From NCBI GenBank assembly GCA_017446775.1, contig JAFSQE010000035.1:1-64000 (forward strand): a stretch of DNA of 64,000 nt. The letters are read 5' to 3'. The stretch is from Bacteroidales bacterium. GTDB taxonomy: Bacteria > Bacteroidota > Bacteroidia > Bacteroidales > UBA932. Under the pieces are notes generated by a model. It was given only the letters and a program-made list of their open reading frames with translations. It was not told the DNA's origin and searched no databases. A program made the position numbers and the translations under genes. Below, one piece after another: positions 62,187 through 64,000 of this stretch. Position 1 is the first letter of the stretch, and the number at the start of each line of letters is the position of its first letter.

Positions 62187-62449
62187 TTTGCTTACACTTG
62201 GGTAACATATCCGCCACAAAAATATGCAATAGGGTGTGCCGCAGAGTCCGTCGTGACTGTTATTTATCAACAAAAATGTCACTTCTGCCAATATCGTCAG
62301 CATATCGTACTAGTTTCGTTGAAATTGTAGTTCTATTTGCACAATTGCTTACAAATTGAAACCAATTGCAAAAAAACAAGAGAAGAAAATGGTGCAAGCA
62401 GTTTGATTATACACCCCGGGACGCTAAACTTGCAACAGAAACCGCAACG
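62187..62449. promoter_or_regulatory. Divergent promoter region gltB/dapF
   Basis: This gene-free 263-base gap separates gltB (minus) from dapF (plus). On the minus strand TATTTTTG (62217-62224) is an exact -7 match 31 bases before gltB. For dapF I see only a weaker TAGTTTCG near 62308-62316. An A/T-rich stretch with ACAAATTG/CAATTGC repeats lies at 62338-62370. No riboswitch was recognised. Confidence 0.45.
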
Positions 62450-63310
62450 ATGAAACAGACCGTCCATTTTACAAAAATGCAGGGTGCAGGCAACGACTAC
62501 ATCTACGTGGATACATCACTGTACGATATTGCCAATCCGTCCCGGGCGGCGGTTCTCTGGAGCGACCGCAACAAGGGAATCGGAAGCGACGGTCTGGTTT
62601 TAATCGGGAAGGCAGAGAACCGCTATGCCGATTTTACGATGCGTATTTTCAACGCAGACGGCAGCGAGGCCGATATGTGCGGCAACGCCGCCCGGTGTAT
62701 CGGCAAGTATATCTATGAGAAGAAGCTGAGCCGCAAGAAACTTATCCGGTTGCAAACAGCATCCGGCATAAAGAACCTCTGGCTCAAGATCCGGGACGAT
62801 AATCCCGATGAAGTGGAGAGCGTAACCGTGGATATGCTGGAGCCCTCGCTGGACTGCAGGGGTCAATTTGCTGGGACTGCCGGCAAAGAGGTGGAGTTGG
62901 ATGCTTTGGACCGCACATTTAAAGGATTGTTCGTATCGATGGGTAATCCACATTTTGTTACCTTTGTAGCGGATTCCGATTCGCTGGATGTTGCCAGATA
63001 CGGTTCCGTGCTTGAGAACGATCCTGTTTTTCCGCATCGCTGCAACATAGAATTTGCCACGGTGCTGTCGCCGGAGAGAGTCAGGATGCGTGTCTGGGAA
63101 CGCGGCAGCGGTATAACAAAAGCCTGCGGCACTGGGGCTTGTGCAACGGCTGTGGCTGCTTCGCTCACGGGGCGCTCTTCAAAGAAAGTGACGGTGATAA
63201 TGGATGGCGGCAACCTTGAGGTAGACTGGAATCCACCTGTGGGACACGTATACCTTTCGGGTCCTGCAGAAGCAGTATATGAAGGAGATATAGAATATGG
63301 CGCTTGTTAA
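62450..63310 (+). CDS. dapF: Diaminopimelate epimerase
   Basis: A 286-residue cofactor-free epimerase that converts LL- to meso-diaminopimelate for lysine and peptidoglycan. It begins with [15 protein letters not shown], has [10 protein letters not shown] with the first catalytic Cys and [10 protein letters not shown] with the second, and GNPHFVTF between. ATG 62450 is chosen because the family starts there; an in-frame ATG at 62366 adds an unrelated extension. Its end overlaps the start of dapL by 14 bases, so the two act in one pathway and one operon. Confidence 0.97.
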   Translation: MKQTVHFTKMQGAGNDYIYVDTSLYDIANPSRAAVLWSDRNKGIGSDGLVLIGKAENRYADFTMRIFNADGSEADMCGNAARCIGKYIYEKKLSRKKLIRLQTASGIKNLWLKIRDDNPDEVESVTVDMLEPSLDCRGQFAGTAGKEVELDALDRTFKGLFVSMGNPHFVTFVADSDSLDVARYGSVLENDPVFPHRCNIEFATVLSPERVRMRVWERGSGITKACGTGACATAVAASLTGRSSKKVTVIMDGGNLEVDWNPPVGHVYLSGPAEAVYEGDIEYGAC

Positions 63311-64000
63311 CGAACACTTCTTAAAGATGCCGGGCAACTACCTGTTTGCCGATGTGGCCCGCAAGGTGGCTGCATTCAAGTCGGCACACAAGAATGTCAA
63401 CGTTATCAGCCTTGGCACCGGAGATGTTACGAGGCCGCTGGCGTCCGCTGTGGTAGAGGCGCTGCACAGGGCAGCCGACGAGATGGGCCGGGAAGAGAGC
63501 TTCCGCGGCTACGGCCCGGAACAAGGTTATCAGTTCCTGCGCGAGGCCATCATAAAGAACGATTACCTGCCCCGCGGCATACATCTGGATGTCAGCGAAG
63601 TATTTATCAACGACGGCGCCAAGAGCGATACCGGCAATATCCAGGAACTTATCCGCTGGGATAACTCTATCGGCGTAACCGACCCGATTTATCCCGTATA
63701 TCTCGATTCCAATTCCATGATTGGCCGCTCCGGCGTCAAGGACAGCCGCGATAGGTGGTCCAACGTGGTCTATTTCCCCTGCACGGCAGAGAACGGATTC
63801 ATCCCTGCAATTCCGGACCGTCGCGTAGATGTGGTATATCTGTGCTATCCAAACAACCCCACCGGTACCGTTATTTCAAAAGACGAGTTGCGCAAATGGG
63901 TCAATTATGCCCTGCGTAACGATGCCCTGATCTTCTACGACGCAGCTTACGAAGCGTATATACAGGATCCTGACATCCCCCACTCCATCTATGAGATCCG
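63297..64000 (+). CDS. dapL: LL-diaminopimelate aminotransferase (partial)
   Basis: The first roughly 234 residues of DapL, a class I/II PLP aminotransferase that makes LL-diaminopimelate directly from tetrahydrodipicolinate. The start reads [17 protein letters not shown], followed by [48 protein letters not shown] and [10 protein letters not shown]. The Schiff-base Lys lies beyond the window edge. A good ribosome site, AAGGAGAT, lies 7-14 bases before the ATG, inside dapF. With dapF it defines the aminotransferase variant of the diaminopimelate pathway. Confidence 0.96.
   Translation, partial: MALVNEHFLKMPGNYLFADVARKVAAFKSAHKNVNVISLGTGDVTRPLASAVVEALHRAADEMGREESFRGYGPEQGYQFLREAIIKNDYLPRGIHLDVSEVFINDGAKSDTGNIQELIRWDNSIGVTDPIYPVYLDSNSMIGRSGVKDSRDRWSNVVYFPCTAENGFIPAIPDRRVDVVYLCYPNNPTGTVISKDELRKWVNYALRNDALIFYDAAYEAYIQDPDIPHSIYEI

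Noticed and set aside
62186-62303. Longer gltB frame starting at 62303
   Set aside because: GltB proteins begin shortly before the catalytic Cys; the extra 39 residues look like translated promoter sequence and contain the -7 box.

Overview
The window comes from a Bacteroidales-type bacterium. The evidence is a SusC/SusD pair, many lipoproteins and Sus-like glycan enzymes (GH92, GH27, GH3-like), DUF4491/DUF4988/DUF2490 families, LytTR/LytS signalling, and repeated Bacteroidetes-type promoters with a TAnnTTTG -7 box and almost no Shine-Dalgarno dependence. Base composition is moderately GC-rich. I cannot name a genus from sequence alone. I find no rRNA operon, CRISPR array, IS element or phage module. 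One tRNA gene (tRNA-Val, anticodon TAC) is present.

Layout. 1-486: gene-free, with nested inverted repeats. 487-2453: ZIP metal transporter with DUF4491, and a low-complexity surface protein. 2477-6601: an orphan SusC/SusD pair. 6651-16263: a phosphate/polyphosphate-flavoured block. It holds a Na/Pi transporter fused to PhoU-like and OmpR-type winged-helix domains, a LytTR response regulator with its LytS-type kinase, and, divergent from them across a tandem-repeat putative operator, a five-gene operon: Cthe_2159-like surface protein, small secreted protein, VTC-domain polyphosphate polymerase (frameshifted here), DUF4956 membrane protein, DUF2490 barrel. 16310-22540: GntP permease, two glycerophosphodiesterase lipoproteins around a threonine aldolase, a tryptophanase/tyrosine phenol-lyase family gene interrupted by TGA, and DUF554. 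22666-32659: a DUF4988 lipoprotein with a 267-residue internal duplication, GH92, an AglD-like flippase, a GH3-like protein lacking the catalytic nucleophile, and an MscS channel. 32663-39040: MetY, PncB, a TerB-DnaJ membrane protein, an acetyltransferase-like protein and HtpG.

39130-48000: an unknown lipoprotein with a textbook promoter, tRNA-Val flanked by an inverted copy of its own 3' end, then a minus-strand operon of 5'-nucleotidase, a predicted beta-propeller and two GH27 enzymes. 48048-49316: adenosine deaminase. 49317-62186: a long minus-strand run made of gltB, gltD, pyrG and asnB (three glutamine-dependent amidotransferases plus GltD), two alpha/beta hydrolase paralogues, and a single reading frame fusing glycerate kinase to ribonuclease HII. 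62450-64000: dapF and the start of dapL (lysine/peptidoglycan precursor synthesis), cut by the window edge.

The most interesting points are the transporter-PhoU-winged-helix fusion next to a polyphosphate polymerase operon with a LytTR-like operator, and the glycerate kinase-RNase HII fusion. Two genes are disrupted by a single change each (VTC polymerase, tryptophanase family). Domain and family names are recognised by eye; no database search was run.
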